A DNA stretch of 64,000 nt from JANSYL01 sp963921255 (GCA_963921255.3 CAWUEW020000003.1:682001-746000), one strand, 5' to 3'; numbered from the stretch's first letter, positions 18,637 to 27,923 are shown. Numbers and translations are program-made. The notes: generated by a model not told the origin, from the sequence alone.

Positions 18637-19281
18637 ATGAAGATCGGATTTGTCGGCGCAGGCGGCATGGCAAAAGCCCTAGCTGGGAAGTGGGCGCTCA
18701 AACACGACGTAATGCTATCAGGGCGCACCGCTGAGAAGACCAGCGAAGCCGCGCGGGCGGTTGGCGCTGAGGTAGGCACCGCCGCCGAAGCGGTCGCATT
18801 CGCGGACGTTGTTGTGTTGGCGACGCGCTGGGAGGACGTGTTCACTGCGATTGAGGACGCAGGAGGGCCGGCAGCCTTCAACGGCAAGGTCGTCATCGAC
18901 ATCAACAACCCGGTTAATATCGAGACGTTTGTGACCACGCGCGACGACGGCAGATCACTGACCGAAGCGATCGCTGAGGTATTGCCCGGCGCTCATGTGG
19001 GCAAGGCGTTCAACATGGCCCAAGTTGCCGTCTGGGCAGATCCGGACATGACCTATGACGGACGGCAGATGGTCACGCTCTACACGGCCGATGATGGCGC
19101 GGATGCTGCAATCGCGGAATTGATCGCGGATGTTGGTGCGGAACCGCTGCGTCTGGGCGGCAATGCGCATGCCTACCAACTGGAAGCTGCGGCTGCGATG
19201 GTGATCAAGTTCCTGTTCGCGGGAGGCGACCCGCATACGATCTTCAACTTCATCCGACCCGAAACCAAACCGATCCGCTAA
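18637..19281 (+). CDS. NADP-binding F420-reductase-like oxidoreductase
   Basis: The 214-residue protein starts at ATG 18637 with CAGGAGG 7 nt upstream; longer starts lack this. The N-terminus KIGFVGAGGMAKALAG is the Rossmann dinucleotide motif, followed by SGRTAEKTSEAA (an NADP-type pocket with Ser and Arg), VVLATRWEDV and VIDINNP. This is the F420_oxidored fold, which in non-F420 organisms reduces quinones or other carbonyls. It forms an operon with the SDR 12 nt downstream and is divergent from a LysR gene. The substrate is not evident. Confidence 0.85.
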   Translation: MKIGFVGAGGMAKALAGKWALKHDVMLSGRTAEKTSEAARAVGAEVGTAAEAVAFADVVVLATRWEDVFTAIEDAGGPAAFNGKVVIDINNPVNIETFVTTRDDGRSLTEAIAEVLPGAHVGKAFNMAQVAVWADPDMTYDGRQMVTLYTADDGADAAIAELIADVGAEPLRLGGNAHAYQLEAAAAMVIKFLFAGGDPHTIFNFIRPETKPIR

Positions 19282-19293
19282 GGAGACACCGAC

Positions 19294-20025
19294 ATGAAAT
19301 TCAAAGGACAAACCGTTGTTGTGGTCGGCGGAGGCTCGGGCATCGGTAAGGCGATCGCGGCGCAGGCCATCAAGGCGGGCGCCAACGTCATCATCTCCAG
19401 CCGGGACGCGGCGAAACTCGAGGCCGCTGTTGCAGAGTTCGGGGCAGGCACAGCCGTGCCCGTGGACATAACCGATGCGGCGTCGGTTGCTGCGTGGGCA
19501 GCGGCGCTGCCACAGATCGATCACCTGGTGATCTCCGCATCCAGTGCCGCGCATGGGCCGTTCTCCGACCTGCCGGAGTCGGATCTGCGCCGCATGTTCG
19601 ATGCCAAATTCTTCGGACCGTATGCGACGGCCAAGGCTGCCCTGAGCAAAATGAATGAAGGCGGGTCAATCACTCTGTTCTCCGGTGTGCTGTCCCGGCG
19701 TCCCGGAATGAACTGTTCTGGCCTTGGGGCCGTTAACGGTGCGATTGAAGCGCTGACGCGAGGGATCGCGTTGGAACTTGGCCCTGATCTTCGGGTGAAT
19801 TGCCTCTCGCCGGGCATGGTCCGGTCCGAGGCTTACGCCGGCATGGCACCAGAGGCCCGCGAAGGGATGTATACCTCCACGGGGGCATCCTTGCCCGTTG
19901 GGCGTGTGGGTTTTGTTGAGGAAGCGGCCGAGGCCGCACTTTTCCTGATGGCAAGTACCTACACTACGGGCGTGGTGCTCGACGTGGATGGCGGGCACAT
20001 GATCCGGCAATACGCCCAGCGCTGA
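19294..20025 (+). CDS. SDR-family protein lacking the usual Tyr and Lys
   Basis: The 243-residue protein has a classical cofactor motif (VVVVGGGSGIGKA, residues 8-20), a short VDIT segment and the active-site Ser region (ITLFSGVLS). Where SDR enzymes have YxxxK, the aligned segment reads LGAVNGAIEAL, with Leu and Asn in place of Tyr and Lys. The C-terminus keeps LRVNCLSPGMVRSE and VVLDVDGGH. Related SDRs with this A-V-N-G signature exist, so the loss is a subfamily trait rather than decay. Catalysis must differ, or the protein may not be a redox enzyme. It is second in the LysR-linked operon. Confidence 0.85.
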   Translation: MKFKGQTVVVVGGGSGIGKAIAAQAIKAGANVIISSRDAAKLEAAVAEFGAGTAVPVDITDAASVAAWAAALPQIDHLVISASSAAHGPFSDLPESDLRRMFDAKFFGPYATAKAALSKMNEGGSITLFSGVLSRRPGMNCSGLGAVNGAIEALTRGIALELGPDLRVNCLSPGMVRSEAYAGMAPEAREGMYTSTGASLPVGRVGFVEEAAEAALFLMASTYTTGVVLDVDGGHMIRQYAQR

Positions 20026-20061
20026 TCGGCCCGTGCAGAACCCCGGGTAGGAGAACGCCAA

Positions 20062-20118
20062 ATATCCCGTGTCGCCATTGTCACCGGAGGTAGTCAAGGT
20101 CTGGGACTGGCCAGGTAA
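20062..20118 (+). pseudogene. Remnant of an SDR N-terminus
   Basis: The plus frame reads ISRVAIVTGGSQGLGLAR and then a stop. This is the first strand and TGGSxGLG cofactor loop of a short-chain dehydrogenase, preceded by a GGAG. Nothing of the remaining 230 residues follows. It lies directly after an intact SDR, so it is probably the end of a decayed operon gene. Confidence 0.5.
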
Positions 20119-20248
20119 AGCGTCGTAGCATCCTACGCTCGGAATTCGGTCGTATTGGCGCGGAGCGGGCTTCTGCGGCGGCTCAACGCCCCGTACAGAG
20201 CTCAAACTGAAGGCCACGCCAACGGAGTCTTGGGGCCCGCTGCGACGG

Positions 20249-20917
20249 TTAGTCGGGCCGGTTCAGCGGCTTCCCCGTGAAGTCGGTATCGCGGTCTGGA
20301 AAGTGATCATAGATCGGGCCGTGGGTCGGCGCCTTCAAAGCAGCGCAGAGATGGCCCAATGTTTCGGTCAGTAAGTGGAAGAAGTTGAACTTGTTCCGGC
20401 ATTCGATGACGAACGGCACATCAGCGGGCAGGGCGGGTCCATCGTAGATGGGCAAATGGCACCCGGGACGCGCGTCCAAAAGGTATTTGATGACGTTGGC
20501 GCGATGATCGGGTCCGTCGGCCGGGTTCTGCAACGCATGTTTGTTCCGCAGGCGGGTCCCGGACGCGCTGGATAGCACCCATTTTCCTCCCACGCCGCGG
20601 AAGCTTTCTTGGAATTGCGCGTCTTCCAGAACGATGATCGGCGCCGGAATCCTTACGATCTTGCGGGCAAACTTCCTGTTCTTTGCGAACGTGATTTGGT
20701 TCTCTTTATTTTCTGCGACGGACTCGTAATCCTAGACAGAGAACCCTCGAACAATTGCGGGTTCCTTAAAAGATAGACTTGGCGCGATCGCATCCAACAT
20801 GGACAGGCCTTTGTCTCGACCTGGCGTGAAGAAGAATTCTGAAGCTTCGGTGCCCGCGGCGATCTCATTCATCTTGACGCCAGAGGAGGAAAACTCAGAC
20901 TGCTTTCTGCTTCTCAT
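20249..20917 (-). pseudogene. GT61-like glycosyltransferase fragment with in-frame TAG
   Basis: One minus-strand frame runs from an ATG at 20917 to 20249 and is interrupted by a single TAG at 20732-20734. Both sides look coding: KMNEIAAGTEASEFF and SLSFKEPAIVRGFSV before it; KIVRIPAPIIVLEDAQFQES, FRGVGGKWVLS and FVIECRNKFNFFHLLTETLG after it. The last motif resembles the conserved N-Y/F-H-W/L-L region of family 61 glycosyltransferases, which act on surface polysaccharides. Such enzymes are normally about twice this length, so the C-terminus is also missing. The family call is moderate. Confidence 0.5.
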
Positions 20918-21416
20918 TGTTCAGGCGTTTGGCTGCTGCCAACACCGAACAAGTCAGCGCAAGTCATGGGAACGAACATATCTTTTTTCAAAGACTATTT
21001 GTTGGACAGAATAGAACCCCTTCGTAAACTGGATCACTTCAACGCCCAATAATTCAATTAAGTAACGGAATCTTTTAGATGTCGTTGGGGAAACTACGCG
21101 AACAATTTTTTGCAAAGGTGGTGCGAAAATACGCTAAGATATAGTCAGCCTGGGGTCTGTGTCATGTGCAGGGCCGGTGGAAAGAAAGTGGCCGTTCAAT
21201 ACATGAAATGGCACATGCTATCGAGCTGAGAGGCATATTGCCCATGTGGAGCGCTGTTTCGGGGGGGCGTCACAAGCGAGGTCTGGCAGCTCGGGGTCGA
21301 CGGCAACCTCAGGGTCGCGCAGCAAGGTGATCGATCCGCATCGTAACTAGATTGGCAAGTCGCTTGGCCTCGGCACTTTCAACAGGGCCAGAGCTGAGGT
21401 CTCAGCACCTCCAACG
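20918..21416. other. Gap without a recognisable gene
   Basis: No frame longer than about 70 codons has coding character on either strand. The region follows a pseudogene and precedes the 3' end of a TetR gene. I see no terminator-like hairpin with a T-run. Confidence 0.4.
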
Positions 21417-22064
21417 TCAAACATTCCTGCCGATAAGCGCAAGCGCACTATGGATAACTGCCTTTCGATCCTCGGTCGGCGTGCCTGGTATGGCGTCTTC
21501 AATTGCCAAGTTAGCAAGACCGTGTACCGCACCCCAAGCAAGCAAAGCGAACGACGGAAAAGGACCATTTTGATTGGCGTTTTCGCGATCTGTTGTCGAA
21601 TACGATCTTGAGGGGTCGACGTCGCCTCCGTGCGTCAACAATATTGAGGTCAGTCGCTCCTCAGCTTTGATCAAGTCTTCGTCGGCAGTATCAAGAAGCT
21701 TGGTCCGAAACATCGTTTGGAAACGCATTGGCTCCGACAAAGCGAAATCGAGGTAGGCATGACCTATTGCAACAAACTGGGATGTATTGTTTTTTCTGGC
21801 TTCATCCGAAGCGGCTTCCATCCTGTCCGCCATGCCGTTGTGAGCTCTAGCCGCAATCGCTGACATAACCGCTCTTTTATCGCGGAAGTGCCGAAAGGCT
21901 GCAGCTGAAGATACGCCAACGGCCTTGGCGGCGGCTCGCAGGCTCACGCCCTCTGGTCCCTTCTCTGGAAGTTGTTGCTCTACTGCGTTCAACAGTGCCG
22001 TTCTCAGATTGCCGTGGTGGTATTCGGCGTGCGGGTCACCACCGTGTGTTCTGGATGTTACCAT
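21417..22064 (-). CDS. TetR-family transcriptional regulator
   Basis: The start at ATG 22064 has AGGAG 7 nt upstream; an upstream ATG at 22085 lacks one. The 215-residue protein has a TetR N-terminus (YHHGNLRTALLNAVEQQL, then GVSLRAAAKAVGVSSAAAFRHFRDKRAVMSAIA) and a C-terminal TetR_C_33-like domain. It diverges from a small membrane protein and an SDR at 22146-23137. Two palindromes lie across its own start and in the divergent promoter region, so autoregulation and control of the SDR operon are likely. Confidence 0.92.
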   Translation of the reverse strand: MVTSRTHGGDPHAEYHHGNLRTALLNAVEQQLPEKGPEGVSLRAAAKAVGVSSAAAFRHFRDKRAVMSAIAARAHNGMADRMEAASDEARKNNTSQFVAIGHAYLDFALSEPMRFQTMFRTKLLDTADEDLIKAEERLTSILLTHGGDVDPSRSYSTTDRENANQNGPFPSFALLAWGAVHGLANLAIEDAIPGTPTEDRKAVIHSALALIGRNV

Positions 22065-22118
22065 TGATAACTCCTGTCTTGACATGGGCAGCTAAAATGA
22101 TGTTATCAATGATAACAT
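22055..22118. promoter_or_regulatory. Two TetR-type operator palindromes
   Basis: ATGTTATCAATGATAACAT at 22100-22118 is a near-perfect palindrome in the gap between the TetR gene and the divergent operon. A second, imperfect copy, ATGTTACCATTGATAAC, lies at 22055-22071 and covers the TetR start codon. The repeated TGTTA-n7-TAACA spacing fits binding by a TetR dimer. Confidence 0.6.
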
Positions 22119-22145
22119 GCAAGTTCGCATCAGGTCGAGGTTGAA

Positions 22146-22367
22146 ATGAAAACTGCTGTAACCCCGAGGTCGTTTCGCGGTGGCGCACCCACGGCACCCA
22201 CTATTCTGGCTGGGTCTGTAGCTTTGGCACTTTACCCGCCGTTGGTGGCCAAAGCTGTCTATGTCGACGTCGTGGCCTTGGTCTTGTTTCCACTTTCTGG
22301 CGTGCTAGGGCTGACAACTCGGCAGGAACGGCATCTACCACGATGGCCTAGCGAGCGTCGCCAGTGA
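22146..22367 (+). CDS. Small hydrophobic membrane protein
   Basis: The 73-residue protein has a long apolar segment (TILAGSVALALYPPLVAKAV then VDVVALVLFPLSGVLGL) that could make two membrane helices, followed by a basic tail. GAGG lies 8 nt before ATG 22146. Its stop overlaps the start of the next SDR by 4 nt, so it belongs to the TetR-controlled operon. I do not recognise the family. Confidence 0.55.
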   Translation: MKTAVTPRSFRGGAPTAPTILAGSVALALYPPLVAKAVYVDVVALVLFPLSGVLGLTTRQERHLPRWPSERRQ

Positions 22368-23137
22368 AAGGCCGCGTTCTCATAGCCGGGGCCTCCTCGG
22401 GCCTGGGTTCGGCCATGTTATCAGAGTTTGCCGAAGCCGGATGGCACTCCCAAGGTACGTCCCGGAGTGGAGGTGACCTGCACGAACTAGATGTTCGCGA
22501 TGAAGATTCTGTACTCAGGCTACGCAACCGGCTTGATTTCGTGCCCGATATTCTGGTGTTGAATGCCGGTTCAGGGGTTGCCGGGCCGGTCGAGATGATT
22601 TCAGCAGAAGATGCAGTGTTACAGATCGACACCAATCTGCTTGGTGTAGATCGGATGGTGCGTGCTTTCCTTCCAGGTATGCGGGAACGTGGATCGGGGA
22701 TGATCGTGATCGTCGGCTCGATTGCTTCTCGTGTTCCAGTCCCATTTCAGGCTCTCTACTGTGCGTCCAAAGCTGGAGTGGCCCTCTATGCAGCTTCGCT
22801 CTCGATGGAGGTCGCTCCATTCGGTGTGCGCGTACTCTTGGTGGAACCTGGGGATCAAAATACTTCTTTCGGCAAGGCAAGACGTAGCGTGCAGTCCCCA
22901 TCCGATCCGTACGAGCCATCCACTTCACGCGCGATCGACGCAATGATTGCCAGCGAAGAACGGGGTGGTCGCCCCGACACATTTGCGCGCAAGGTTGTCC
23001 GGGTCTGTGGGCTCCGAAACTCGCCTTTCCGAATTACAATCGCTTCAAACAGTGAACGCGCAATACTGCTGCTCGCCGCTCTACTGCCGCATCGTCTGAT
23101 GCAACGTGCGATACGGTGGGCCTTTAACGCGCGTTAG
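22364..23137 (+). CDS. Short-chain dehydrogenase/reductase
   Basis: The 257-residue protein starts with GTG at 22364, overlapping the previous stop. All classical SDR elements are present: AGASSGLGSA (cofactor loop), LNAGSG, IVGSIAS with the catalytic Ser, YCASKAG with Tyr and Lys, then VLLVEPGDQNT. The C-terminus ends in an amphipathic, partly hydrophobic segment (ILLLAALLPHRLMQRAIRWAF), suggesting membrane association, consistent with the preceding membrane protein. The substrate is unknown; control by the divergent TetR is likely. Confidence 0.9.
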   Translation: MKGRVLIAGASSGLGSAMLSEFAEAGWHSQGTSRSGGDLHELDVRDEDSVLRLRNRLDFVPDILVLNAGSGVAGPVEMISAEDAVLQIDTNLLGVDRMVRAFLPGMRERGSGMIVIVGSIASRVPVPFQALYCASKAGVALYAASLSMEVAPFGVRVLLVEPGDQNTSFGKARRSVQSPSDPYEPSTSRAIDAMIASEERGGRPDTFARKVVRVCGLRNSPFRITIASNSERAILLLAALLPHRLMQRAIRWAFNAR

Positions 23138-23283
23138 TGGTACTAGGTCAGCATCGAATTTTTCCGGCTACGTCTACCGCCTATTTGACAAAAACGCAGC
23201 GGAGCGTCCGTTCGAGTTGAACCTACTCTACTGTCGCTTCGCCGAAGCCCATGATGGCGGCTCAGGCAAATCTGGTCGAAGGT

Positions 23284-23502
23284 TCACGCGCGGCGCCTTA
23301 ACTCTAGGGCGCGTTCGGTAGTCCAGACACTATCCGCACCACCCCAGTGACCGCTTCTCACTTCGTGAACTCGCACTGAAGTCATTTCCTGCATAGACTT
23401 TCCCGCCACGCTTCCGAACGCTTTTGCCGTCTCGGCAATAATTTGCGCTTTCTCGTCGTTCGAAAAAACGCCCTCCAAAACGTGAATGTCAATTAGCGGC
23501 AT
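23284..23502 (-). CDS. Tautomerase (4-oxalocrotonate tautomerase family)
   Basis: The start at ATG 23502 has a perfect GGAGG 4 nt upstream and exposes the catalytic Pro directly after Met (MPLIDIHVLEGVFS). The longer frame would bury this proline, so it is rejected. The 72-residue length, the SVRVHEV segment and the WG(G)ADS pattern fit the small 4-OT subunits that tautomerise enols, acting as oligomers in the cytoplasm. The neighbours do not form a recognisable aromatic pathway. Confidence 0.88.
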   Translation of the reverse strand: MPLIDIHVLEGVFSNDEKAQIIAETAKAFGSVAGKSMQEMTSVRVHEVRSGHWGGADSVWTTERALELRRRA

Positions 23503-24070
23503 GGCACCTCCAAATAATCGGTTCGCAAAAATTCTACCAATGGCTTGCTCCATACTATGCCTCGGTGTCGGTGGTTGAACAGGAGAGTCTGGCAATCAGG
23601 ATTGAAAATGCATTGATATTGTCGAGTAGATGTACAGGCGGGCAAGGTAGATCCATTTGCATTGCTCGTGCCGGAAGCGCAGTTTCTTTAGCGGACTGTT
23701 GTTTAGATGGTCTTCGGCCGGTATCCGATCCGTTTGCCATTTTCAAAACTTCTTGCAGCTAGACGGTCTCATTTGAGATTGGATTGACGGAAGAGCTCAA
23801 ATTCAAGAACGCCATTGCAGAGGTTTCGGATACCTTTGGAGCACTGAACACCCCGGTAAACAGTGCGACGGCGTGAGTGGAGTACGCAGTAGACGTAGGC
23901 TACGCGACCATCATTGCTAGCCAATGCAGACCGAAGCGCTGCCGAAGAGGTTTGGCCGCCGCCGCGATAGTCGAAATGCGCCCCTATCGACTGAAAGCCT
24001 GTCGGTTTGAGATTGCATTTTGCTTGCGGCCCACTTACGTGGCACTAGCAAAGCAAAGGGGAGAATGAAA
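23503..24070. other. Gap with a possible second SDR fragment
   Basis: No intact gene is visible. Around 23790-23874 the plus frame reads AEVSDTFGALNTPVNSATA and stops. This resembles the FGxLDxLVNNA strand of short-chain dehydrogenases, suggesting a decayed SDR gene. The remaining sequence up to the H-NS gene shows nothing I can support. Confidence 0.3.
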
Positions 24071-24391
24071 ATGGCGCTGGTATTGGATTTGGAGAAGCTT
24101 TCACTCGATGAGTTGAAGAAGTTGCTTAAAGACGTCGGGAAAGCCATTGAGGGATATGAACAGCGTAAGCGCGCTCAAGCGCTTGCAGAATTGGAGGCTT
24201 TGGCAGCGGAGCACGGCTATCGACTCAGTGACCTCGTGGGCGGCAATGCAACCAAGCCTGCGACGAAAGGCGAGCCAAAGTACCGTCACCCAGAGGACGC
24301 GACCTTGACTTGGACCGGTCGTGGTCGTCAGCCTACTTGGATCAAAGATGGCTTGGCGGCCGGAAAGTCGCTAAGCGACTTCGCGATCTGA
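24071..24391 (+). CDS. H-NS-like nucleoid protein
   Basis: The start at ATG 24071 has GGGGAG 7 nt upstream; an ATG two codons earlier is possible. The 106-residue protein has a charged coiled-coil N-terminus (LEKLSLDELKKLLKDVGKAIEGYEQRKR), a linker, and a C-terminal DNA-binding motif TWTGRGRQPTWI, the H-NS histone-family signature. Such proteins bind AT-rich and transferred DNA and silence it. Its presence amid patchwork DNA is in keeping with that role. Confidence 0.9.
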   Translation: MALVLDLEKLSLDELKKLLKDVGKAIEGYEQRKRAQALAELEALAAEHGYRLSDLVGGNATKPATKGEPKYRHPEDATLTWTGRGRQPTWIKDGLAAGKSLSDFAI

Positions 24392-24972
24392 CGCTGGTTC
24401 TCACTGAGAGAAGAGTGTCATCCCTCTAACGGCAGTGCATCGTTCCTCGGTGTATTGAGCTCCTGAAGGCTAGGTGCCACTTGTTGCCAAACAAAGTAAC
24501 CTCGGCATCGTCGGGCATTTTGCCTGTGCTTGCGTATTTGTTGAGTTCATTAAATTTGCTCGTCCGAGGACTTGTGAGCGACCGTTGGCAATCAGTATTG
24601 CTGACCGCATATCGCGTTGGAACACGGGATTGGTTGGCTTTGAGAGCATTCATTCGCAGGTGGCAACAGCTTCTCTCTCGTTTGCCCCGGACGCTCTTTC
24701 GTCGGGATCGCTGACCGTTGCCGACTAGAAGGATTGTGACTACGGCGTTCTGGCCACCCGGCGTCCCGGGGGGCCAGGTCAAGGCGCAACACAGCGATCC
24801 TTGTTCCATTCGGCGCGGCGATGGGGAATCCGAAATTCGAAGCTCCGAAACGCCGGAGGTGCCAGATTTTGCTATTTTTGGTGTTTCTTAGCTCGGTATC
24901 TTTGGCATCAACCGCATTTCCTATCTTTTGCGGATAGCCGACTAAGCAGGAAGCCAAGCCATCCGTAACTTT
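24392..24972. other. Gap without a recognisable gene
   Basis: Short frames on both strands (up to about 180 codons on the minus strand at 24592-25140) lack motifs and overlap the start of the serine hydrolase. I see no hairpin with a T-run. The segment may hold the promoter of the serine hydrolase gene. Confidence 0.35.
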
Positions 24973-26028
24973 GTGGGCAGAGCGCTTCGTGTTTCCACAG
25001 TTGGAGTTTTTTCCGCGGCAATCATCGCAGCCTACGTTCCAGTTATAAACACACGGCTTAGCGGCAGCGCGCCGGTTCCTTGGCCGGAGGGTTCGATTGA
25101 TGGTGCCGTAGCAAGGTCGCTGGACGCGTATTTTGAGCATGACGGTAGCGCGATCAGTGCAGCGGTTGTGATCGACTCGGGAACCCTCGTCTACGCTTGG
25201 GGGGACGTGTCACGACCAATGGATCTCGCCTCGGTTCGCAAGGGACTGTTGAGCCGCTTGTTCGGAATTGCCGAAGCACGCAGTCTTGTAGACTTAGATG
25301 CAACTCTTTCTTCAATCGGCGTAGACGAGACCAAATGGCAACTCTCGGAAATTGAACGTTCAGCTACAATCCTAGACCTATTGGCTTCGAGGTCTGGTGT
25401 TTACATCCAGTCTGGCGCAGAGACGGAATGGATGCGGAACACTCGTCCAGATTGCGGTGCGCACGCGCCTGGAGAATTCTTCTACTACAATAATTGGGAT
25501 TTCAATGCGCTCGGCTTCATTTTCGAGGATCAAACCGGGTTTGAGATTGGCGAGGCGTTGGACTTATGGCTTGCCGTTCCGATGGGCATGGAGGATTTTC
25601 ATCGGCAACACGTCGTTTGGGATCCCCCACCACCAACGAAGAGGTTCTCGCGATATCAGGTCTATATGAGCGCTCGTGATCTCGCGAGGGTCGGTCAGCT
25701 GATACTGCAAAATGGCTCTTGGAACGGTGAGGAAATGGTTCCGGCCGAGTGGAGCACGGCAATACAAACCCCACTGTCGCAGATCGATGCAGAGAATGCC
25801 GAAGCTCCGTTCTTTGGACTATCTTGGTGGATCGATGCCGCCAACGGGAACCCGTATCATGATGGTTGGGGTTGGCAATTCGTCTATGTGGATAGGGGAG
25901 CCAATCAGGCAGTTGTCACTCGTACGGACAACGGCATCTCAATAGGCGGGACGGCATGGTTCTCCTTTAGGGGGCGTCACGGTGTACTGGGTGACGTACA
26001 CGACATCCGAGCGATTCTGGCTGACTAG
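24973..26028 (+). CDS. Serine hydrolase of the class C beta-lactamase / PBP-like family
   Basis: The 351-residue protein begins with a GTG and a hydrophobic segment (VSTVGVFSAAIIAAYVPVI) that is probably an export signal or membrane anchor. The SxxK nucleophile motif is SVRK at about residues 87-90, followed by GLLSRLFGIAEA. The second motif (YxN) lies in GEFFYYNNWDFNALG near residue 171. A GWGWQFVYVD segment near the end stands for the KTG strand. Similar proteins are esterases or peptidases of unknown substrate rather than true resistance enzymes. No regulator is adjacent. The start codon is uncertain. Confidence 0.85.
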   Translation: MGRALRVSTVGVFSAAIIAAYVPVINTRLSGSAPVPWPEGSIDGAVARSLDAYFEHDGSAISAAVVIDSGTLVYAWGDVSRPMDLASVRKGLLSRLFGIAEARSLVDLDATLSSIGVDETKWQLSEIERSATILDLLASRSGVYIQSGAETEWMRNTRPDCGAHAPGEFFYYNNWDFNALGFIFEDQTGFEIGEALDLWLAVPMGMEDFHRQHVVWDPPPPTKRFSRYQVYMSARDLARVGQLILQNGSWNGEEMVPAEWSTAIQTPLSQIDAENAEAPFFGLSWWIDAANGNPYHDGWGWQFVYVDRGANQAVVTRTDNGISIGGTAWFSFRGRHGVLGDVHDIRAILAD

Positions 26029-26258
26029 CGGGATGCAAGGATGCGAAATTCAAACGAAGACGCGTTGCATTGGCGCCGTCGGTCGGATGCTGTGCGGCGG
26101 GGGCGTGCGAAACCTTTTTTTTGCGCGAAACGCTTCATCTAAGTGGTTCGCCTAGAACGTTATGTGGCTCGAATACTGTTTGACCATGAAGGGAAGTGTG
26201 CGCTGGTCGCGAAGGATACAGCTTTTCTTGCTCATCCAGACCCATCATCATATCGGCC

Positions 26259-27158
26259 ATGAAGGACATTGACCTCAATCTGTTGATCACTCTTGAAGCT
26301 CTGCTGGCGGAACGAAATGTAACCCATGCCGCGCGTCGGCTGGGTCTGAGTCAGCCGGCGCTGTCGACGCGCTTGGCGCGACTCCGCGATCAGTTTGAAG
26401 ACCCTTTGTTCGTCCCCGCCCAAAGAGGAATGATCCCGACCGACCGAGCATTGGCCTTACAAGACCCCCTTCGGGCAGCGCTTGATCAATTGCGCCATGT
26501 CGTTCAGCAACAAGCTGGCTTCGACCCACGCACATCGTCCGCAACAATAAACGTGGCCGTAACGGACTATGTTCAGGTGGCTGTTGTTCTACCGTTGTTT
26601 GCTAAACTTGCCACAGAAGCCCCTGGCCTCCGAATGGGTCTGCGCCAGTTGGACCGCGAGAAACTTGTAGGTCAGATGGAGCAAGGTGAAATCGACCTCG
26701 CGCTTTTGACACCAAGCGCAGCTCCGGATGCTTTGCGCATCCGACATCTGTTTGACGAAACGTACGTTGTTATTCTCAGAGAGGGACACCCTGCGAGCAG
26801 TGGGCCGCTTAGCTTGGAAGTCTTCTGTGGGTTGGATCACGTGATCGCGGCGCCGAGGGGCTCGGGTTTTTCCGGGCAAGCGGATCTGGCGCTAGAAGCG
26901 CTGGGATACGAGCGGCGCGTTGTAATGTCCGTCGCGAACTTCTTGGTGGTTCCAGAGATTGTCCGGACTTCTGACCTGGTAGCTGTTGTACCTCGGCAAC
27001 TTGTGGTCAACCACAGCGATGGTCTTCGCATTAGTGAGCCACCCCTACACATTCCGTCATTCTCCATTTCCATGGTGTGGCACGAACGAGCGCAAGCGGC
27101 ACCTGAACACCGTTGGTTTAGAAGGCAGTTACAGGCGTTCGAAGCGACGCACGCCTAA
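26259..27158 (+). CDS. LysR-family transcriptional regulator
   Basis: ATG 26259 begins MKDIDLNLLITLEALLAERN, the normal LysR start; the upstream extension has no homologous look. The HTH (VTHAARRLGLSQPALSTRLARLRDQF) and full effector domain are present, 299 residues in all. It lies 131 nt upstream of and co-directional with a secreted SnoaL-like gene, which it may control. It is a close relative of the other two LysR genes in the window (17648, 27992). Confidence 0.93.
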   Translation: MKDIDLNLLITLEALLAERNVTHAARRLGLSQPALSTRLARLRDQFEDPLFVPAQRGMIPTDRALALQDPLRAALDQLRHVVQQQAGFDPRTSSATINVAVTDYVQVAVVLPLFAKLATEAPGLRMGLRQLDREKLVGQMEQGEIDLALLTPSAAPDALRIRHLFDETYVVILREGHPASSGPLSLEVFCGLDHVIAAPRGSGFSGQADLALEALGYERRVVMSVANFLVVPEIVRTSDLVAVVPRQLVVNHSDGLRISEPPLHIPSFSISMVWHERAQAAPEHRWFRRQLQAFEATHA

Positions 27159-27289
27159 TGCCTTGTTGGCAAGGTATCCATCGATTTGATGGTCGACAAA
27201 AAAGAATTCAATTTCTGAATTCTTTTGGGGCTCACTACTTCATCCTCGTCAGACACCCACAGTGGGTGCCCACACAGATGAGAAGAGAA

Positions 27290-27874
27290 ATGACCATTAG
27301 CACCAAAGCCCTTGGCTACCTTGCAGCCATCTCCATGTCCTTCACCTTAGCGCCGGCTGGCGCCGAAACCGAGTTGGACCCGTCCGCAGCTGTGCTGAGC
27401 GACGGAACGCTGCTTGCGCAGATTGAGACACCAGAGCAAGCGGTCGTTTACGCCAACATTCAAAACCTTGCTGGGAGGTGGAATACGATCATTACTGGGG
27501 CGGACACTGGGCAAGACATGCTCAACGCTATGGAAGACAGCGGTGTGTTTGCTGAAGGTGTTCCGTTTACGTTCAATCTGCCCGATGGCACCGTGATTGC
27601 ATTCGACGGATTGGAAGACCCAGTTGCGCAGCAGTTTTATGGCCAGTTCTTGGATGGGATGACAAAAGCCCGCCATAACGTGACCTCCAATATCGAAATT
27701 GTGCAGTTCACAGAAGCAGGCGCGGACGCGCGGTTTCGTTGGTTGGTCTTCATGGGGGAAAGATACTCTCTCGGTGGAATCGTTCAGGTTAGTGTTGAGG
27801 AAATCGATGGTCGCTATCGTTTCACCAACCTGACGCTGAACATCCAGCGTTTCGACACGCAACACGCCTACTGA
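27290..27874 (+). CDS. Periplasmic SnoaL/NTF2-like protein
   Basis: The chosen ATG 27290 has GAAGAGA 4 nt upstream and gives a signal peptide ending at PAGA-ET. The remaining 170 residues (ANIQNLAGRWNTIITGADTGQD..., IVQFTEAGADARFRWLVFMGERYSLGGIVQVSVEEIDGRYRF) have the alternating strand pattern of cone-shaped NTF2/SnoaL folds, which bind or isomerise small hydrophobic compounds. Catalytic residues cannot be assigned. It lies between two LysR genes of the same subfamily, and a second secreted SnoaL-like gene is at 29006. Confidence 0.75.
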   Translation: MTISTKALGYLAAISMSFTLAPAGAETELDPSAAVLSDGTLLAQIETPEQAVVYANIQNLAGRWNTIITGADTGQDMLNAMEDSGVFAEGVPFTFNLPDGTVIAFDGLEDPVAQQFYGQFLDGMTKARHNVTSNIEIVQFTEAGADARFRWLVFMGERYSLGGIVQVSVEEIDGRYRFTNLTLNIQRFDTQHAY

Positions 27875-27890
27875 TACGGATCGAACGAAG

Positions 27891-27923
27891 GTTTGGTGGG
27901 ATCGAGGTGTCATCCCGCCAAAC
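27891..27923 (+). terminator. Hairpin terminator-like element after the SnoaL-like gene
   Basis: A 12-bp stem, GTTTGGTGGGAT with ATCCCGCCAAAC (one G-T pair), has a 9-nt loop and is followed by TTTC. It lies 17 nt past the stop of the SnoaL-like gene and between convergent genes, so it may serve both directions. The T-run is short. Confidence 0.5.
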
